A stretch of 64,000 nucleotides of DNA from assembly GCF_001544455.2 (NCBI RefSeq), contig NZ_FCOC02000004.1, positions 124,001 to 188,000 on the forward strand, in the 5' to 3' direction. The DNA is from Caballeronia sordidicola. Its GTDB lineage: Bacteria > Pseudomonadota > Gammaproteobacteria > Burkholderiales > Burkholderiaceae. Below are positions 44,260 through 53,205 of this stretch, one piece after another. The stretch's first letter is position 1; the number at the start of each line of letters is the position of its first letter. The notes below the pieces were generated by a model. It worked only from the letters and a program-made list of their open reading frames with translations. It was not told the DNA's origin and searched no databases. The translations under genes were made by a program, and so were the position numbers.

Positions 44260-45216
44260 ATGATGCTAAGCCGTACAGCCGATCACCTTTTCTGGATGGC
44301 CCGCTACATGGAGCGGGCTGAAAACACGGCGCGCATGCTCGACATCAACCTGAAGGGCATGCTGCTGCCGCAGACGCCCGAACAGATTGCGCGCGCGCAG
44401 CGGTCGGTGCTGCGTATTTCGGAGCTCGAATCATTTTTTGAAGAGCGGTTTCCGGGTTCCGATTCACTTGAAGACATGCTGCACTTCATGGTCGCCGATT
44501 CGGGCAATCCGTCGAGCATCATCTCCTGTCTGCACGCAACCCGTGAAAACGCGCGCGCGGTGCGCGGGACGCTGACCACGGAAGCCTGGGAAACCATCAA
44601 CTTCACGTGGCTTGAGTTTGGCGAAAAGCTCGCGGCCGGCGAACTCGAAAACAGTCCCGATACGCTTTTCGAGTGGGTCAAGTACCGCTCGAACCTGTGC
44701 CGTGGCGTGATGGTCGGCACGGCGCTTCACGACGACGCGTTCTGGTTCATCCAGCTTGGCATGTACCTGGAGCGCGCGGATAACACCGCGCGCATTCTGG
44801 ACGTGCGTTTTGCCGACGCGGAACCCAACTCGCGCGAAGCGGCGCGTCAACTGGAAGACTTCTATTACTGGACATCGATATTGAGTTCGGTGTCGGCGCT
44901 GGAGATCTACCGGAAGGTGTATCGCGATGTGGTGACGCCTTCGCGCGTGGTGGAATTGCTGATTCTCAACGCGCAGATGCCGCGTTCGTTGCTGGCGTCA
45001 CTGGATGGCGTTTGCGAAACGCTCGACAAGCTGCGCACGAACGCGTCGAATGACTGCGAGCGCTTTGCCGGCAAGCTGCGCGCGGACGTGCTGTACACGG
45101 ATATCCGCCAGATCCTTGAAACGGGTGTGCACGCCTATCTGACGCAATTCCTGAAGCGGGTCGACGAACTGGGCGTACGCGTGATGCGCACGTTCCTCAT
45201 GTTGCCTCTCGCCTGA
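44260..45216 (+). CDS. Alpha-E domain-containing protein
   Basis: The protein is 318 aa, all-helical. Its start MMLSRTADHLFWMARYMERAEN (residues 1-22) is the classic alpha-E signature; WFIQLGMYLERADNTARILDVR recurs in the middle. It follows the ATP-grasp gene by 83 bp on the same strand. Alpha-E proteins always travel with circularly permuted ATP-grasp enzymes and are thought to bind them, though the activity is unknown. The transglutaminase gene follows 32 bp later. Confidence 0.92.
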   Translation: MMLSRTADHLFWMARYMERAENTARMLDINLKGMLLPQTPEQIARAQRSVLRISELESFFEERFPGSDSLEDMLHFMVADSGNPSSIISCLHATRENARAVRGTLTTEAWETINFTWLEFGEKLAAGELENSPDTLFEWVKYRSNLCRGVMVGTALHDDAFWFIQLGMYLERADNTARILDVRFADAEPNSREAARQLEDFYYWTSILSSVSALEIYRKVYRDVVTPSRVVELLILNAQMPRSLLASLDGVCETLDKLRTNASNDCERFAGKLRADVLYTDIRQILETGVHAYLTQFLKRVDELGVRVMRTFLMLPLA

Positions 45217-45248
45217 ACGCATCCGCACTGGAAACACTGGGAAACATC

Positions 45249-46046
45249 ATGCTTCTGACCATTCGGCATCACACGAGCTACCGCTACGCCGTGCCCGTGC
45301 AGTATTCCATCCAGCAACTGCGCATGACGCCGGCCAACGGCTCCGCGCAGATGGTGCGCCGCTGGCATATCGATACCGTCGGCAAGCTCGATGTCACGCG
45401 CGACGCCTACGCCAACACCTTGCATACGCTCGTGCTGACCAGGCCGCACACGGAGATTCACCTGTCGGTGACGGGCCAGGTCGAAACCACCTTGCTCGAT
45501 GGCGGCCGGCTCCACGACGGCCCGGGCCGGATTCCGCTGCAGCACTACACCTGTCACACCGCGTTGACCGAGGCCGATGCATCCATCCGGGAACTCGCGC
45601 ATTCCGTGCCGAAGATCGATTCGCCCGCGGCGCTGATTGCGCTGGCCGAGAAGATAGAGGGGAAGGTGCAGTTCAAGGCGGGCGTGACGGGCGTGACGAG
45701 CACCGCCGCCGAAGCGCTGAAACTCGGCAACGGCGTGTGCCAGGACCACGCGCATCTGATGCTGGCGTGCTGCCGCTCGCGAGGCGTGCCGGCACGGTAT
45801 GTGAGCGGTTATATCGATCCAGGCGATGTCCCGCATGCCGCGAGCCACGCATGGGTGGACGTGTGGCTCGACGATGGTTGGGTATCGGTGGATGTGACGC
45901 ATGCTGCGTTTGCCAGCGGCCGCTACTGCAGGCTTGCCGTCGCGCGCGACTACGAAGCCGCTGCGCCGGTGCGGGGTTCACGGGTTGGTGGCAAGGAAGA
46001 ACGCATGAGCGTGGATGTGTCGGTGCAGGCAATGGCCGATCAGTGA
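45249..46046 (+). CDS. Transglutaminase-like cysteine peptidase family protein
   Basis: The protein is 265 aa. It has an N-terminal beta-sandwich (MLLTIRHHTSYRYAVPVQYS) and a transglutaminase core with catalytic Cys in GNGVCQDHAHLML, His in ASHAWVDVWL and Asp in SVDVTHAAF. This is the third member of the Anbu cluster, predicted to cleave or transfer peptides. It is cytoplasmic (no signal peptide). The Anbu gene begins 154 bp later and may also have its own promoter. Confidence 0.9.
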   Translation: MLLTIRHHTSYRYAVPVQYSIQQLRMTPANGSAQMVRRWHIDTVGKLDVTRDAYANTLHTLVLTRPHTEIHLSVTGQVETTLLDGGRLHDGPGRIPLQHYTCHTALTEADASIRELAHSVPKIDSPAALIALAEKIEGKVQFKAGVTGVTSTAAEALKLGNGVCQDHAHLMLACCRSRGVPARYVSGYIDPGDVPHAASHAWVDVWLDDGWVSVDVTHAAFASGRYCRLAVARDYEAAAPVRGSRVGGKEERMSVDVSVQAMADQ

Positions 46047-46200
46047 CGTGCTTCTTTCGGCTCAAGTACGCGCCGCATTTGCCGATATGTTAAAAGTAAA
46101 TGAACGGTGAGTTTGAGTACATGTTTTTCAGCACCTTTCTGGCCCGGTCCTGCGGGAGCGCGCTTACAATACTGGTTTGCTTCTTTCAGGAATTCGACGC

Positions 46201-47070
46201 ATGACTTATTGCGTGGCAATGCGCGTTGAAGAGGGACTGGTTTTCCTGTCCGATACACGCACGAACGCCGGGGTCGACCACGTGAGCGCGGCCCGCAAGA
46301 TGGCGGTCTTCGAGCAGCCCGGCGAGCGTGTTCTCGTGCTGCTCGCCGCGGGCAACCTGGCCTTGACGCAGGCCGTCATGCAGTTGCTGTCGGAACCCGC
46401 GCCCGAGGACAAACTCACGCTCTACAACGCGCCGTCCATGGCGGACGCGGCCCGGCTGGTGGGCGAAGCGGTGCGCGAAGTGCACCGGCGAGACGCCGCG
46501 ACGCTGGCGGAATTCAGTGTCGACTTCAATTGCAGTTTCATTCTTGGCGGCCAGATTCGCGGCGCGAACACGCGCTTGTTCATGATCTATTCGGCAGGCA
46601 ATTTTGTCGAAGCGTCGCTGGTGAGTCCGTATTTCCAGATCGGCGAGTCGAAGTACGGCAAACCAATTATCGATCGCGTGATCACGCCCGCCACGCCGCT
46701 TGACGAAGTTGCGAAGTGCGCGCTGGTTTCCATGGATTCCACGCTGCGTTCCAATTTGTCCGTGGGACTGCCGCTCGACCTGCTCGTCTACGAGAAAGAC
46801 TCGCTGAGGGTTACGCGCTTCTCCACGCTCGATCACGACAACCAGTATTTCCAGATGATCCATCGTACGTGGGGCGAGCGGTTGCGGCAGATCTTCGGCG
46901 AGATTCCGAATCCTACGTGGGCCGATCCCGCGAATGTGCCGCTGCGGGCACGTGAAACGATATCGAGCGTGCCGCGCGTGGTGCACGGCGACGCGTTGAC
47001 GCAGCCGGATGCATCGGCGCCGCCGTTCCAGACGCTGATGCAGCCGGATACGGGGCGATCGCAGCAGTAG
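46201..47070 (+). CDS. Anbu proteasome-type protease
   Basis: The protein is 289 aa from the ATG at 46201, so that Thr-2 becomes the N-terminal nucleophile (MTYCVAMRVEEGLVFLSDTR); an earlier in-frame start at 46177 would hide it and was rejected. Family features include NAGVDHVSAARKM and the Lys in that stretch, plus FILGGQIRGANTRLFMIY. Anbu is the ancestral-type proteasome/HslV homologue; its substrate is unknown. It ends the four-gene cluster, with a terminator at 47106-47140. Confidence 0.92.
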   Translation: MTYCVAMRVEEGLVFLSDTRTNAGVDHVSAARKMAVFEQPGERVLVLLAAGNLALTQAVMQLLSEPAPEDKLTLYNAPSMADAARLVGEAVREVHRRDAATLAEFSVDFNCSFILGGQIRGANTRLFMIYSAGNFVEASLVSPYFQIGESKYGKPIIDRVITPATPLDEVAKCALVSMDSTLRSNLSVGLPLDLLVYEKDSLRVTRFSTLDHDNQYFQMIHRTWGERLRQIFGEIPNPTWADPANVPLRARETISSVPRVVHGDALTQPDASAPPFQTLMQPDTGRSQQ

Positions 47071-47105
47071 GTTTTCCGAGCGAAGCCGAACGAAATCAGC
47101 AACGC

Positions 47106-47140
47106 AAAAGCCCGCTGTCGAAAGACAGCGGGCTTTTTTT
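47106..47140 (+). terminator. Intrinsic terminator after the anbu gene
   Basis: The stem AAAAGCCCGCTGTC pairs with GACAGCGGGCTTTT around a GAAA tetraloop and is followed by further T. It is strong, with A-tract on the opposite side, so it could act in both directions. Confidence 0.93.
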
Positions 47141-47172
47141 GTGTGCGGCCGTCATGGCTGACCGGTCAGCCA

Positions 47173-47211
47173 TAAAAAAACAGCCATCGACGGAATCCGA
47201 TGGCTGTTTTT
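47173..47211 (-). terminator. Intrinsic terminator after the porin gene, bidirectional
   Basis: The stem ACAGCCATCG/CGATGGCTGT is flanked by A-runs on one side and T-runs on the other. On the minus strand it lies about 60 bp after the porin stop and ends in seven T. Confidence 0.92.
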
Positions 47212-47268
47212 GAACCGAAGCCGAAACGAGCGCGCCGGCTTTGTTGAACCCGCGCGCCGGATCTGACT

Positions 47269-48441
47269 TTAGAACTTGTGACGGATACCGACGATCACGA
47301 GTTCCTGGTTGCTCGTACCCGCGAAGCCATACGAACCGATCGAAGCTTGTGCAGCCTGATCGACGCGAACCGTCTGGCCTGCTGCGTTCGTCGTGTACGT
47401 AGCTTGCGTGCCGCTTGCGTGCTGATAAGCCGCCACAGCGTACAGGTCCGTACGCTTGGACACCGAGTAGTCCGCGCCAAGCGAAGCCTGGTGGTACTTG
47501 GCCGACGTATCGCCGCTTGCCTTCTCGTACGTGTAGCCTGCGCCCAACAGCAGGGCCGGCGTAGCCTGGAAGTTCACGAACGCGTTGCCGATGTTGTACT
47601 TCTGCGTTTCCGTGTAAGCCGAGAAACCGTCCGGCTTGTACTGCGCATTGCTGTACGACGCGCCGACCGTTACCGGGCCGATTGCGTACTGTGCAGCAGC
47701 GCGAGCGATACCGATCGAGTGAGCCGTGGTGTAGCCGTTGTTGATCGGGCCATCGAACAGCGAATCCGACGACGGGCTGTTCCATGCCGGTCCGCGGCCA
47801 GCGCTCGGGTTGCTCGAGTAGAAGTAACCCGCAGCCAAGCCCAACGGGCCGTTGTTATACGCAACGGCGCCCGACCACGTCTGGCCTTGGCCCGTCGTGC
47901 CAGCCAGGTTGCTGAAGCCGTACAAACCTTCGACTTGCAGGCCGGCCCAGTTCGGGGACACGTACTTCACAGCGTTCGACGTACGCAGGCTGTTGTCGTA
48001 GTTGTCCACGTCGCCCGGGGTTGCGAAAGCCGAACCGAAGTAGTTGTCAGCCGTGATGCCTTGCACCATGTCGACCAGCGGGTCGTATTGACGACCGATC
48101 GTGACCGTACCGTACTGGTCAGCGGTCAAACCGACGAACGCCTGACGACCAAATTCGCGGCCGCCTTGGCCCAGACGGCCGGTGCCGATGTCAAAGCCGT
48201 TTTCCAACTGGAAAATCGCCTTCAGGCCGCCGCCCAGGTCTTCTTGACCCTTCAAGCCCCAACGATCGCCCGACAGGTTGCCGTTGATCATGCCAACCAG
48301 CTTCTCGTTGCCTTGTGCGTTGTGCACGTAGCCGATGCCGGCGTCGATCACGCCATACAGCGTCACGCTATTTTGCGCTTGGGCTGCGCCGGCTGCGCCG
48401 AGCAGTGCCAGCGAAAGGGAAGTCAGTGCGATACGTTTCAT
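47269..48441 (-). CDS. Gram-negative porin (Burkholderia OpcP/Omp38 type)
   Basis: The protein is 390 aa from the ATG at 48441 with GGAG upstream. The signal peptide ends in GAAGAAQAQ. Porin pattern: NSVTLYGVIDAGIGYVH, GLKGQEDLGGGLKAIFQLENGF (split), RQAFVGLTADQYGTVTIGRQYDP, and the terminal IVGIRHKF ending in Phe. Codon use shows strongly biased, highly expressed character. It probably is a major outer-membrane porin. It is convergent with anbu, with two terminators between. Confidence 0.93.
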   Translation of the reverse strand: MKRIALTSLSLALLGAAGAAQAQNSVTLYGVIDAGIGYVHNAQGNEKLVGMINGNLSGDRWGLKGQEDLGGGLKAIFQLENGFDIGTGRLGQGGREFGRQAFVGLTADQYGTVTIGRQYDPLVDMVQGITADNYFGSAFATPGDVDNYDNSLRTSNAVKYVSPNWAGLQVEGLYGFSNLAGTTGQGQTWSGAVAYNNGPLGLAAGYFYSSNPSAGRGPAWNSPSSDSLFDGPINNGYTTAHSIGIARAAAQYAIGPVTVGASYSNAQYKPDGFSAYTETQKYNIGNAFVNFQATPALLLGAGYTYEKASGDTSAKYHQASLGADYSVSKRTDLYAVAAYQHASGTQATYTTNAAGQTVRVDQAAQASIGSYGFAGTSNQELVIVGIRHKF

Positions 48442-48822
48442 CGAGTTCTCCACGCGAAGATTTAAATTCGTTGTTGCCGGCGCAGAGAATAACGCAGCGT
48501 TACAAAAGTGAAGAACCAGAAAATTAAACATGTCTCGAAAATCAGACACTTTGCGAGCCATGCAGGGGGAAGCCTTGTAGTCAAGCCTGTCAAGGGTTTA
48601 GAGCGGTATTCATCTATTGAAATGTGCACGACCGGGTCCGCGAATGAAAGTTCCCATTAATGAACTTTCAGTGGAAGTTGCATCCGAACTTTATTAGTTT
48701 TTTACTAATTCGGCGTTATAGCAACGCGTTATGGAGGATTACCAAACCGGGTGTGTTATTGACTGCCCGCGCAATGGGCTTTGCGGGCCAGACGCACTGG
48801 CCGAGCACCTGTACGACGCGAC
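48442..48822. other. Porin promoter region with a palindrome
   Basis: The left part is the porin leader and promoter region; AT-richer than flanks. A 26-bp dyad lies at 48645-48670. The right part is the 3' end of the BrkB-family gene's message. No gene is seen. Confidence 0.55.
48645..48670. promoter_or_regulatory. 26-bp dyad, possible operator upstream of the porin
   Basis: TGAAAGTTC at 48645-48653 is the exact reverse complement of GAACTTTCA at 48662-48670, with an 8-bp spacer that includes ATTAAT. It is about 200 bp upstream of the porin start. Size and symmetry suit a dimeric regulator, but it could also form an RNA hairpin at the end of the neighbouring transcript. Confidence 0.45.
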
Positions 48823-50121
48823 CTAATCCATGCGCGGCGGCTGGTCCCGCCCTGATAAAAGCGCGAGTGCAAGACCGGCGCCGCCAGCCAGCAACACGGC
48901 ACGCCATGGATGGCGCCGCACCAGATCGTTTGCCTGCACAGCCTTTTTCCCGCAACCGAGCATGGCCTGGGCCGTTGCCTTCGTGGCGGTCGTTTCGGCC
49001 CGAGCCAGTTTTCGGCTGACCGCGAGCGCCGTACTGATTGCGGAGACTTTTTTCCGCGCCTGTTGAGTCAGCTTTTGTGAGCGCTCGGTGCGTTGTTCTA
49101 TCGAGGTGCGCGCCGATCCGGGTACGGGCGGGGACACACGGGTTGCAACGGAGATATCGGCGGGGCGCCCGGCAATAGTCGATCCGGCGAGCATTGACCC
49201 GATCTTGGCGCGGCTTCCAGGCGGCACGCGCCCGCTTTGTTGGCCCCATGCCCCGCGCGGGTCGTGCAGGCGAGCCCGCGCGGCTGAGAATTCCGCGCCA
49301 AGCAGCAACACCGCCGCCGAGAAATACAGCCACATCAGCAGTACCGCGAGAGAGCCCGCGGCGCCGAATGAATTGGCCGTGCCCGCGTGCGTCAGGTAGA
49401 ACGCAAACAGCTTCTTGCCGACCGAGAACAGGATGGCCGCGACGACGCCGCCCACCAGCGCGTCACGCCATTGCACGCGGGCATCGGGCAGGAATTTCAG
49501 CAGTGCGCCAAACGCCAGGGACAGTATGACGAGGCCTACGGCAAGCTGAATCAGGTCGCCGATTATCACGAACGACGAATCGCCCCACAGCCATTTGCCG
49601 ATAGCCTGGATAGCGGTATCGAGCACGAGCGAGACGATCAGGAGGAAAGCCACGCCCAGCACGAGGCCAAACGAAATCAACCGGACCCGCACCATGGCGA
49701 AAACGCTCGATTTTTGCTCGCCGGTAAGCGGCCAGACAAGGTTCAGCGCGGTATTGAGCGATGAAAATGTGGCCGATGCACCCACGGCAAGCAATACGAA
49801 GGAAATGATCGCCGCTATTCCCGTACCGCCGCTGCGATGCGCATTTTCGACAATGCTTTGCACGCTCGCCGCCGCCTGATCGCCGAGCATGCCGTTGACC
49901 TGGTGGAACAACTGGCCGCGCGCCGCTTCCGCCCCGAACACCCACCCTGCCACCGCGATCACCATGACCAGCGTGGGCGCGAGCGAAAACGCGGAGTAGA
50001 ACGCGATGCTTGCAGCCATTGCCGCGCATCGGTTCTCGCCAAATTTCTTAAGCGCGCCCATGACCCAGGACGCATCCTTCTTCACTACAGCCTGGATTTT
50101 CTCGGTGGACAACGTGCTCAT
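48823..50121 (-). CDS. YihY/BrkB family membrane protein with DUF883-like tail
   Basis: The protein is 432 aa. The N-terminal ~290 residues have six helices of the BrkB/YihY family (AASIAFYSAFSLAPTLVMVIAVAGW, split; SFGAAGSLAVLLMWLYFSAAVLLLGAEF, split). After a Ser/Thr/Arg-rich linker, a C-terminal segment VRRHPWRAVLLAGGAGLALALLSGR resembles the membrane anchor of DUF883/ElaB proteins. The fused tail may help ribosome or membrane tethering, which is speculation. The family's function is unknown; it is not an RNase as once thought. Confidence 0.87.
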   Translation of the reverse strand: MSTLSTEKIQAVVKKDASWVMGALKKFGENRCAAMAASIAFYSAFSLAPTLVMVIAVAGWVFGAEAARGQLFHQVNGMLGDQAAASVQSIVENAHRSGGTGIAAIISFVLLAVGASATFSSLNTALNLVWPLTGEQKSSVFAMVRVRLISFGLVLGVAFLLIVSLVLDTAIQAIGKWLWGDSSFVIIGDLIQLAVGLVILSLAFGALLKFLPDARVQWRDALVGGVVAAILFSVGKKLFAFYLTHAGTANSFGAAGSLAVLLMWLYFSAAVLLLGAEFSAARARLHDPRGAWGQQSGRVPPGSRAKIGSMLAGSTIAGRPADISVATRVSPPVPGSARTSIEQRTERSQKLTQQARKKVSAISTALAVSRKLARAETTATKATAQAMLGCGKKAVQANDLVRRHPWRAVLLAGGAGLALALLSGRDQPPRMD

Positions 50122-50382
50122 GGCAGCCTCGAATTCATTTGACGATGTGATCTGACGGTTTGTAATGCCTCAGAGCACATTGCGTTCCACCGGTTGATCA
50201 GCGGACGTGCGCCGTCGCTGAGGTGGCCTGTGAAGCATCCGTCAGAAGAACACGCGTTGCAATGGGCAAGTGGACGCATCGGCCATTCGGACGAGTCTTT
50301 GGCCAGTTTCGACGTGAACGGGAAACGTATGAGCCTGTCGCGCTGGGCCGACCGTCGGTTTGTAGCCGATTCGTTTCGCGTT

Positions 50383-51528
50383 TCACGCGCGCAGCGTGAA
50401 ACCGTCGAGATAGGCCGATGGATCCTGTCCGTCCCATTCGCGGCCATCGATCAGACGATCGGCACGGATTTCTTGCGGCACGTGAACGTCCATCAAGGCC
50501 GCCGCCTCGCGATACAGCGCCGTCTGGCAGAGCGCGGCGGCGATGGCCGCGTCGTCGTGATCGCCCGCAAGCATGGCCCAGCGGCGAAATTGCGTGAAGA
50601 ACCAGAGACCATCGGAGGCGCGCGGATAATTCACGGCGCCGTCGTTGAAAAAACTGACGCCTGGAGGCTGCACTGGAAATTGCGCCGGATCGTAGTGGCC
50701 GAGCAGCCGCTGCGCGATCAATTCCTGAGGCGCGCCGACCACTTCGGGCGCGGCAAGCCACGCCGATATATCGGTTCGATGCGCGGGGTCGTCGAGCCAT
50801 CGGCAGGCTTCCAGCATGGTCTGGATCAACGCACGCGATGTATCCGGATAGCGGGCCACAAAGTCGCGGCGGCTCGCGAGCACTTTCTCCGGATGTTCCG
50901 GCCAGACCTGGCTCGTGACCGCGACCGTTTTGCCCGCGCCGCGCGCGTCAGCCACCGCGTTCCACGGTTCGCCTACACAGAGGCCGTCGAGTTCGCCTTC
51001 TATCAATGCATCGACCATTTGCGGCGGCGGGATCACAACGCTGCGAATATCGCGCAATGGATGCACGTCTTGAGACGCAAGCCAGTAGTACAGCCACATG
51101 GCGTGTGTGCCGGTTGGGAAAGTCTGCGCGAACACAGGACGGCGGCCAAGCGTGGCAAGCGCGTCTTTCAGGTTGCCGCGCTGTTCCAATGCTTGAGCGA
51201 GCCTGTTCGATAACGTGATCGCCTGGCCGTTGCGGTTGAGCACCATGAGCACGGCCATGTCGCCCTGTGGCCCGCCGATACCCATCTGCACGCCGCACAC
51301 GAGACCATAGAGCGCGTGAGCGGCGTCTATCTCGCCCGACAGCAGCTTGTCGCGCACCGCCGCCCACGACGGCTGCCTGCACAGTTCGAGCGTCAGCCCG
51401 TGACGATGACCGAACTCGAGGACCTTCGCGGCGACGAGCGGCGCGGCGTCGCTCAGCGCTACGAAGCCGAGGCGGATATGGGTCTTCTCGGGCTTGCCAG
51501 TGGAAGAAGAGGGCGAGGAAGTGTTCAT
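50383..51528 (-). CDS. nasS: NasS-like cytoplasmic nitrate sensor (CmpA/NrtA family)
   Basis: The protein is 381 aa, like a periplasmic nitrate-binding protein but with no signal peptide, as expected for NasS. Features include HIRLGFVALSDAAPLVAAK, GIGGPQGDMAVLMVLNRNGQAITLS (split) and GLCVGEPWNAVADARG. It follows nasT by 10 bp on the same strand. NasS holds NasT inactive until nitrate or nitrite binds, then releases it. The adjacent ANTAR regulator and leader hairpins confirm the assignment. Confidence 0.9.
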   Translation of the reverse strand: MNTSSPSSSTGKPEKTHIRLGFVALSDAAPLVAAKVLEFGHRHGLTLELCRQPSWAAVRDKLLSGEIDAAHALYGLVCGVQMGIGGPQGDMAVLMVLNRNGQAITLSNRLAQALEQRGNLKDALATLGRRPVFAQTFPTGTHAMWLYYWLASQDVHPLRDIRSVVIPPPQMVDALIEGELDGLCVGEPWNAVADARGAGKTVAVTSQVWPEHPEKVLASRRDFVARYPDTSRALIQTMLEACRWLDDPAHRTDISAWLAAPEVVGAPQELIAQRLLGHYDPAQFPVQPPGVSFFNDGAVNYPRASDGLWFFTQFRRWAMLAGDHDDAAIAAALCQTALYREAAALMDVHVPQEIRADRLIDGREWDGQDPSAYLDGFTLRA

Positions 51529-51538
51529 GTCGTGCGGG

Positions 51539-52114
51539 CTACCCTAGTAAGTCAGCCATCGATACCAACTGCCGGGCCACTTCAGCAAGCTTCATCCCGT
51601 GGTCCATTGCGCGTTTGCGAAGCAGCGCGTATGCGTCCTGCTCGGACATCTTGCGCCGGTCCATCAAGAGGCGCTTGGCCCGGTCGATGTGCTTGCGGTC
51701 CGCGAGTTCCGTTTCGGCGTCGGCGAGGCGGCGGCGCAACTGCACTTCGCGCGCGAAGCGCGCAAGCGCCACTTCAAGAATGGGCGCAAGCCGTCCGGCT
51801 TCGAGCCCTTCTACAAGGTATGCGCTGACGCCGGCGCCGACTGCGTCGCGGATCAGTTGCTGGTCGGCGTCGTTGCTGAACATGAGGACCGGGCGCGGCG
51901 CGGTCTCGTTCATCACGGCGAGCTGTTCGAGCGTGTCGCGCGAAGGCGATTCCGTATCGATGATCACCACATCCGGGCGCTGCTCTTCCACCACTCGCGG
52001 CAGCGCAGCCGGCGTCGCGACTTCGGCGAGCATGTCGTAGCCAAGGCGTGCAAGCGCCTGGCGCAGATCGCCGATGGGTTTGTCGGTGTCGGTGACGAGA
52101 AGCACGCGAAGCAT
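51539..52114 (-). CDS. nasT: NasT-like ANTAR-domain antiterminator
   Basis: The protein is 191 aa from the ATG at 52114 (MLRVLLVTDTD, the usual NasT start); an in-frame GTG at 52156 exists. The receiver-like domain keeps an Asp in DVVIIDTESPSRD. The C-terminal ANTAR RNA-binding domain has RAKRLLMDRRKMSEQDAYALLRKRAM. It binds paired hexaloop hairpins in nitrate-assimilation leaders and prevents termination. It lies in the operon headed by cobA, itself behind such a leader, suggesting positive autoregulation. Confidence 0.92.
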   Translation of the reverse strand: MLRVLLVTDTDKPIGDLRQALARLGYDMLAEVATPAALPRVVEEQRPDVVIIDTESPSRDTLEQLAVMNETAPRPVLMFSNDADQQLIRDAVGAGVSAYLVEGLEAGRLAPILEVALARFAREVQLRRRLADAETELADRKHIDRAKRLLMDRRKMSEQDAYALLRKRAMDHGMKLAEVARQLVSMADLLG

Positions 52115-52177
52115 GGGGCGAGTGCCGGTATTTTTGTTCACGGACAGCGCAGGCACTTCATGGGCGGACCCATCCGG

Positions 52178-52960
52178 TCAGGCGGCGCGCTGGGCGTCAA
52201 AGGGTTCTTGGTTGATCTGGTGAATGGGTGCCGGTTGCGCGACCCATTGCATGGCTTCGCCAATCGCCGGCCCTATGAGGATCACGGCAGGACTGCCGAG
52301 GCCGGCATCGGTTGCGTCGATAGCCAGCCGATCAAGCGTTCCGAGCCATCTGCGCTCAGCCTGCGTGCCCGCCCATTGAACGACGGCCGCGGGCGTGCAT
52401 GCGGGCAATGCGCTCATGAGCGAAGTGCAAAGGCGCTCGATGCGCGTCATGCCCATATAGATGACGAGCGTGGTGCCGGTTGCCGCCAGCGCGGACCAGT
52501 CCGGTTCGCCATGATCCTGCTTGTGGGCGGTGATGAAGGTCACGCCCTGGCAATGCTCGCGATGCGTAAGCGACACACCCAGGCTCGCCGCGGCCGCGAA
52601 GCCCGACGAGATTCCATTGACGATATCGACAGGAATCCCCGCACGGCGCAACGCAGCGAGTTCTTCTCCTGCGCGGCCGAACAACAGTGCCTCGCCACCT
52701 TTCACGCGGACTACGTGCAGGCCCTTGAGCGCATAGCGCTGCATCAGCCGCTCGATAAAAGCCTGGGGCGTCGACTTGCATCCGCCGCGCTTGCCCACGC
52801 GAATCACGCGTGCGCGCGGTGCGAGCGACACGATCCCGGGATTCGCAAGATCGTCGAGCAGAACGATGTCGGCGAGCGCGAGCGCTTTCGCTGCCTTGAT
52901 CGTCAGCAGGTCGAGGTCTCCTGGGCCTGCGCTTAGCAAAGTAATCTTGCCGGTAGTCAT
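52178..52960 (-). CDS. cobA: Uroporphyrinogen-III C-methyltransferase (siroheme pathway)
   Basis: The protein is 260 aa from the ATG at 52960 (AAAGGA upstream); the longer in-frame reading covers the leader and is rejected. SUMT motifs are VSLLSAGPGD-like LLSAGPGDLDLLTIKA, VGKRGG, VVRVKGGEALLFGRAGEE, and YMGMTRIERL. It makes precorrin-2 for siroheme, the cofactor of the NirB nitrite reductase encoded across the divergent region. It heads the operon cobA-nasT-nasS and is preceded by an ANTAR-type leader and sigma-54 promoter. Confidence 0.92.
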   Translation of the reverse strand: MTTGKITLLSAGPGDLDLLTIKAAKALALADIVLLDDLANPGIVSLAPRARVIRVGKRGGCKSTPQAFIERLMQRYALKGLHVVRVKGGEALLFGRAGEELAALRRAGIPVDIVNGISSGFAAAASLGVSLTHREHCQGVTFITAHKQDHGEPDWSALAATGTTLVIYMGMTRIERLCTSLMSALPACTPAAVVQWAGTQAERRWLGTLDRLAIDATDAGLGSPAVILIGPAIGEAMQWVAQPAPIHQINQEPFDAQRAA

Positions 52961-52988
52961 GATGGATGATGTCCTTTGGCGGGGTTTC

Positions 52989-53035
52989 AAAACAAAACGG
53001 CATCCGCTCGTGCTCGTGCACGAAGGGACGCCGTT
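52989..53035 (-). terminator. Leader terminator before cobA
   Basis: On the minus strand AACGGCGTCC (53035-53026) pairs with GGATGCCGTT (53005-52996), with one G-U pair, and TTGTTTT follows. It ends about 30 nt before the cobA start. Its 5' arm shares bases with the P2 antiterminator hairpin, so the two structures exclude each other. Confidence 0.85.
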
Positions 53036-53107
53036 GTCCTGGATCGCCGATGCGCATGTCCGTTCAAAGGACATGCGCAAGAAAGTCAGCGCGCGACGTC
53101 GTTGTCA
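53026..53107 (-). promoter_or_regulatory. ANTAR (NasT) target leader of cobA-nasT-nasS
   Basis: The P2 hairpin is GGAC-AACGGC-GTCC (53039-53026), a 6-nt loop with A at position 1 and G at 4, the ANTAR rule. A probable P1 is TGAC-AACGAC-GTCG (53107-53094), which also obeys the rule but has a weak stem. Between them is a strong 11-bp hairpin (53051-53079, 7-nt loop). P2 overlaps the terminator arm. Confidence 0.8.
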
Positions 53108-53123
53108 GGCGCTGCTATCCAAA

Positions 53124-53140
53124 TGCAATATCCAGGCCAG
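53124..53140 (-). promoter_or_regulatory. Sigma-54 promoter for cobA-nasT-nasS
   Basis: On the minus strand CTGGCCTGGATATTGCA shows GG-N10-GC spacing and a good match to the -24/-12 consensus. The predicted start (about 53113) is only a few bases before the P1 hairpin of the leader. Confidence 0.8.
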
Positions 53141-53205
53141 AGTTTGGTCGCGAAGCGTTTGTGCCTGCCGCGCGTGCATGCCCGCTTGTACACCTTTCAA
53201 TGGCC

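Noticed and set aside
53051-53079. 11-bp hairpin as a terminator
   Set aside because: No T-run follows on either strand; it is inside the cobA leader between P1 and P2.
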